Positions 59,307 to 61,201 of a DNA stretch of 61,201 bases are shown here, one piece after another. Each line of letters opens with the position of its first letter. Position 1 is the stretch's first letter. The DNA is from an uncultured Lacibacter sp. Lineage in GTDB: Bacteria; Bacteroidota; Bacteroidia; Chitinophagales; Chitinophagaceae. A program made the translations under genes and the position numbers. The notes under the pieces are model-generated. The model was not told where the DNA came from and did not search any database. It was given only the letters and a program-made list of their open reading frames with translations. The stretch is taken from positions 1 to 61,201 of the forward strand of contig NZ_CAMLGT010000001.1 in NCBI RefSeq assembly GCF_946479605.1, read 5' to 3'.

Positions 59307-61201
59307 ATGTCCATTAACAAAGAACGACTGGAACAACGATTCCTTGAAGAATATACAAGACTGAATGAGAAACAAAAACTGGCAGTTGACCATATTGAAG
59401 GACCGGTGATGGTTATTGCAGGACCGGGCACCGGTAAGACCCAGATACTTGCCTGTCGCATTGGAAAAATATTACTGGAAACAGATGCTTTGCCGCAGAA
59501 CATTCTATGTCTCACTTATACCGATGCTGGCGTAGTAGCCATGCGCAGAAGGTTATTAAAATTCATTGGCCCTGATGCATATAAAGTAAACATCTACACC
59601 TATCATGCTTTTTGTAATGATGTGATCCAGGAAAACCTTTCACAATTTGAAAAAACAGCACTCGATCCTTTATCGGATCTTGAAAAAATAGAATTGTTCA
59701 AAGAACTGATCGACTCTTTTCCCAAAAATCATCCATTGAAAAGATACAGAGGCGATGTTTATTTTGAGATCAATAACCTCGACCGTTTGTTCAGCGCCAT
59801 GAAAAAAGAAGGATGGACCGCTGAATTCCTGGAACAGAAGATCAATGAATATCTTACCGACCTGCCAACAAGAGATGAGTTTGTGTACAAAAGAAAATAC
59901 AAACAATTTAATGCAGGTGATCTCAAAAAAGAAAAGCTGGAAGAAGAAACCGAACGCATGGAAAAGCTCCGTGCTGCGGTAAAAGAGTTCGAACGCTTTC
60001 AGCAACTCATGCGTAAACGCAACCGGTATGACTTTGATGATATGATCACATGGGTCATCAAAGCATTTGAAGAAAACAAAAACATGCTGGCCAATTACCA
60101 GGAACAATTTCAATATATACTGGTTGATGAGTTTCAGGATTCAAGCGGTACGCAAAATAAAATTGTGGAACTGCTCATCAGCTACTGGCAGCAACCAAAC
60201 GTATTTGTAGTGGGCGATGATGACCAGAGCATTTTCCGTTTCCAGGGTGCGAATGTGCGTAACATGCTCGATTTTGCAGGACAGTACAGCGATGATCTGT
60301 TAACTGTTGTACTCACTAATAATTACCGCTCTACACAAACAATTCTCGACAGTTCTAAGTCTGTTATCAATCGAAACAAAGAACGACTTATTGAACAGCT
60401 GCCCGGCCTTAGTAAAGATATTGTATCATCAAACAGCCAGCTGTCACACATCAGTTTATTACCTGCTGTAAAAATGTACGATACGCAAAGAGAGGAAATG
60501 ATTGACATTACACTGCAGGTACAAAAGTTATTGAATGAAGGCGTATTGCCGGGGCATATTGCCGTGATCTATAAAGAAAATAGATACGGGGAAGAACTTA
60601 CGCATTATTTCAACCATCTTGCTATTCCGTTTTACAGCAAGCGCCATTTAAATATTCTTGAATTACCACTTGCGCAAAAGATCATTCTCATTTTAAAATA
60701 CCTGGCGGCCGAACATGATGTGCCTTATGGTGGCGATGAAATGCTGTTTGAGTTGCTGCACTTCAACTGGTTTCATATTCCGCCTGTGGAAATTGCAAAA
60801 CTCACGGTTGAAGTATCAGGCACACAGTTCAGTGAAAACAGAACATCACTACGTCGTTTGCTATATGAAAAAGCACATGCTCCGGCAAAGGATCTTTTTT
60901 CACAAGGCATTCATCATGGTTTAAAAGAAGCCAGCAGCATTTTTGAAAAGCTGGTTGCTGATGTTCCCAACGTTACACTTCAACACCTGTTTGAAAACAT
61001 TATCCGGGAAACGGGCATTCTTAAACACATCATGCAAAGCCCGGAAAAGCACTGGCTGCTGAAAGTGCTCACCGGTTTGTTTGATTTTGTAAAAGAAGAA
61101 ACAAGACGTAATCCCATGTTACAGTTGCAGGGACTTGTTTCCATTATTGAGTTAATGGAAAAAGAAGACCTGAAATTACCAATGGTGCAGGTAAGCGGTA
61201 G
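59307..61201 (+). CDS. UvrD/Rep-family ATP-dependent DNA helicase (partial, 3' end missing)
   Basis: The open frame runs to the end of the window without a stop, giving 631 residues. Superfamily 1 helicase motifs are in order: Q motif LNEKQKLAVDHIEGP, Walker A AGPGTGKTQILA near residue 38, motif Ia NILCLTYTDAGVVAMR, motif II VDEFQDSSGTQ near residue 274, motif III VVGDDDQSIFRFQGA and motif IV TNNYRST. It should unwind DNA 3' to 5' in repair. The insertion after motif Ia is long, and the C-terminal part may include a nuclease domain that cannot be seen here. Confidence 0.92.
   Translation, partial: MSINKERLEQRFLEEYTRLNEKQKLAVDHIEGPVMVIAGPGTGKTQILACRIGKILLETDALPQNILCLTYTDAGVVAMRRRLLKFIGPDAYKVNIYTYHAFCNDVIQENLSQFEKTALDPLSDLEKIELFKELIDSFPKNHPLKRYRGDVYFEINNLDRLFSAMKKEGWTAEFLEQKINEYLTDLPTRDEFVYKRKYKQFNAGDLKKEKLEEETERMEKLRAAVKEFERFQQLMRKRNRYDFDDMITWVIKAFEENKNMLANYQEQFQYILVDEFQDSSGTQNKIVELLISYWQQPNVFVVGDDDQSIFRFQGANVRNMLDFAGQYSDDLLTVVLTNNYRSTQTILDSSKSVINRNKERLIEQLPGLSKDIVSSNSQLSHISLLPAVKMYDTQREEMIDITLQVQKLLNEGVLPGHIAVIYKENRYGEELTHYFNHLAIPFYSKRHLNILELPLAQKIILILKYLAAEHDVPYGGDEMLFELLHFNWFHIPPVEIAKLTVEVSGTQFSENRTSLRRLLYEKAHAPAKDLFSQGIHHGLKEASSIFEKLVADVPNVTLQHLFENIIRETGILKHIMQSPEKHWLLKVLTGLFDFVKEETRRNPMLQLQGLVSIIELMEKEDLKLPMVQVSG

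Noticed and set aside
59190..59393. 67-codon minus-strand ORF near the orphan terminator
   Set aside because: It is mostly antisense to the helicase start and has low-complexity Phe/Ser-rich sequence. It cannot be supported as a gene.

Overview
The window looks like chromosome from a Bacteroidota bacterium, most likely family Chitinophagaceae. The signs are a SusC/SusD pair, an ECF sigma factor with a membrane partner, LytS/LytTR signalling, many lipoproteins, -7 elements of the form TAnnTTTG, and almost no Shine-Dalgarno sequences. This placement rests on gene content and promoter style; no database was searched.

Layout. 0-4.5 kb: the end of a DUF47 gene, a PiT phosphate transporter, rfbA and galE for nucleotide sugars, and a lone C-terminal transketolase half. 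4.5-11.8 kb: a cupin membrane protein divergent from an AraC regulator, a secreted S9 peptidase, an ECF sigma factor operon with two partner genes, an MBL hydrolase and a YciI-like protein. 11.9-17.8 kb: the cell-shape operon mreB-mreC-mreD-mrdA-rodA. 18-23.3 kb: purD, a POT peptide transporter, a PsbP-like secreted protein and a MATE exporter.

23.4-38.4 kb is the most interesting part. It holds a hemerythrin, lipoproteins, a beta-propeller sensor whose kinase domain is degenerate, a GIN-domain protein, two tandem LytS kinases with a LytTR response regulator, c-type cytochromes, an OmpA protein and small membrane proteins. Nearly every transcription unit starts with a pair of direct repeats whose starts are 21 bp apart (consensus CARTTCATAC on the coding strand). 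A -7 element follows 31-32 bp later. This fits the known LytTR box architecture, so the block appears to be one self-contained LytTR regulon. One such promoter points at an unannotated 47-codon ORF that overlaps the first LytS gene by ATGA. Another starts a 70-residue cysteine-rich protein.

38.4-52.1 kb is a polysaccharide utilization locus: SusC, SusD, a DUF1735/discoidin lipoprotein, a zincin protease, a DUF3472 protein, a GH109-like enzyme, an N-acetylhexosamine-kinase-like protein, a LacI regulator and a CBM9-like protein. Four matching 18-bp palindromes around a TGCGCAAACG core define a probable LacI regulon. The enzymes suggest an alpha-GalNAc-bearing glycoprotein as target. 52.2-57.8 kb is a second catabolic operon: a DeoR regulator, a fucose/arabinose-isomerase-family protein, a two-subunit transketolase and an FGGY kinase related to glycerol kinase but with altered pocket residues. 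The window ends with tRNA-Arg(CCU), a TPR membrane protein and the start of a UvrD-family helicase that runs off the edge.
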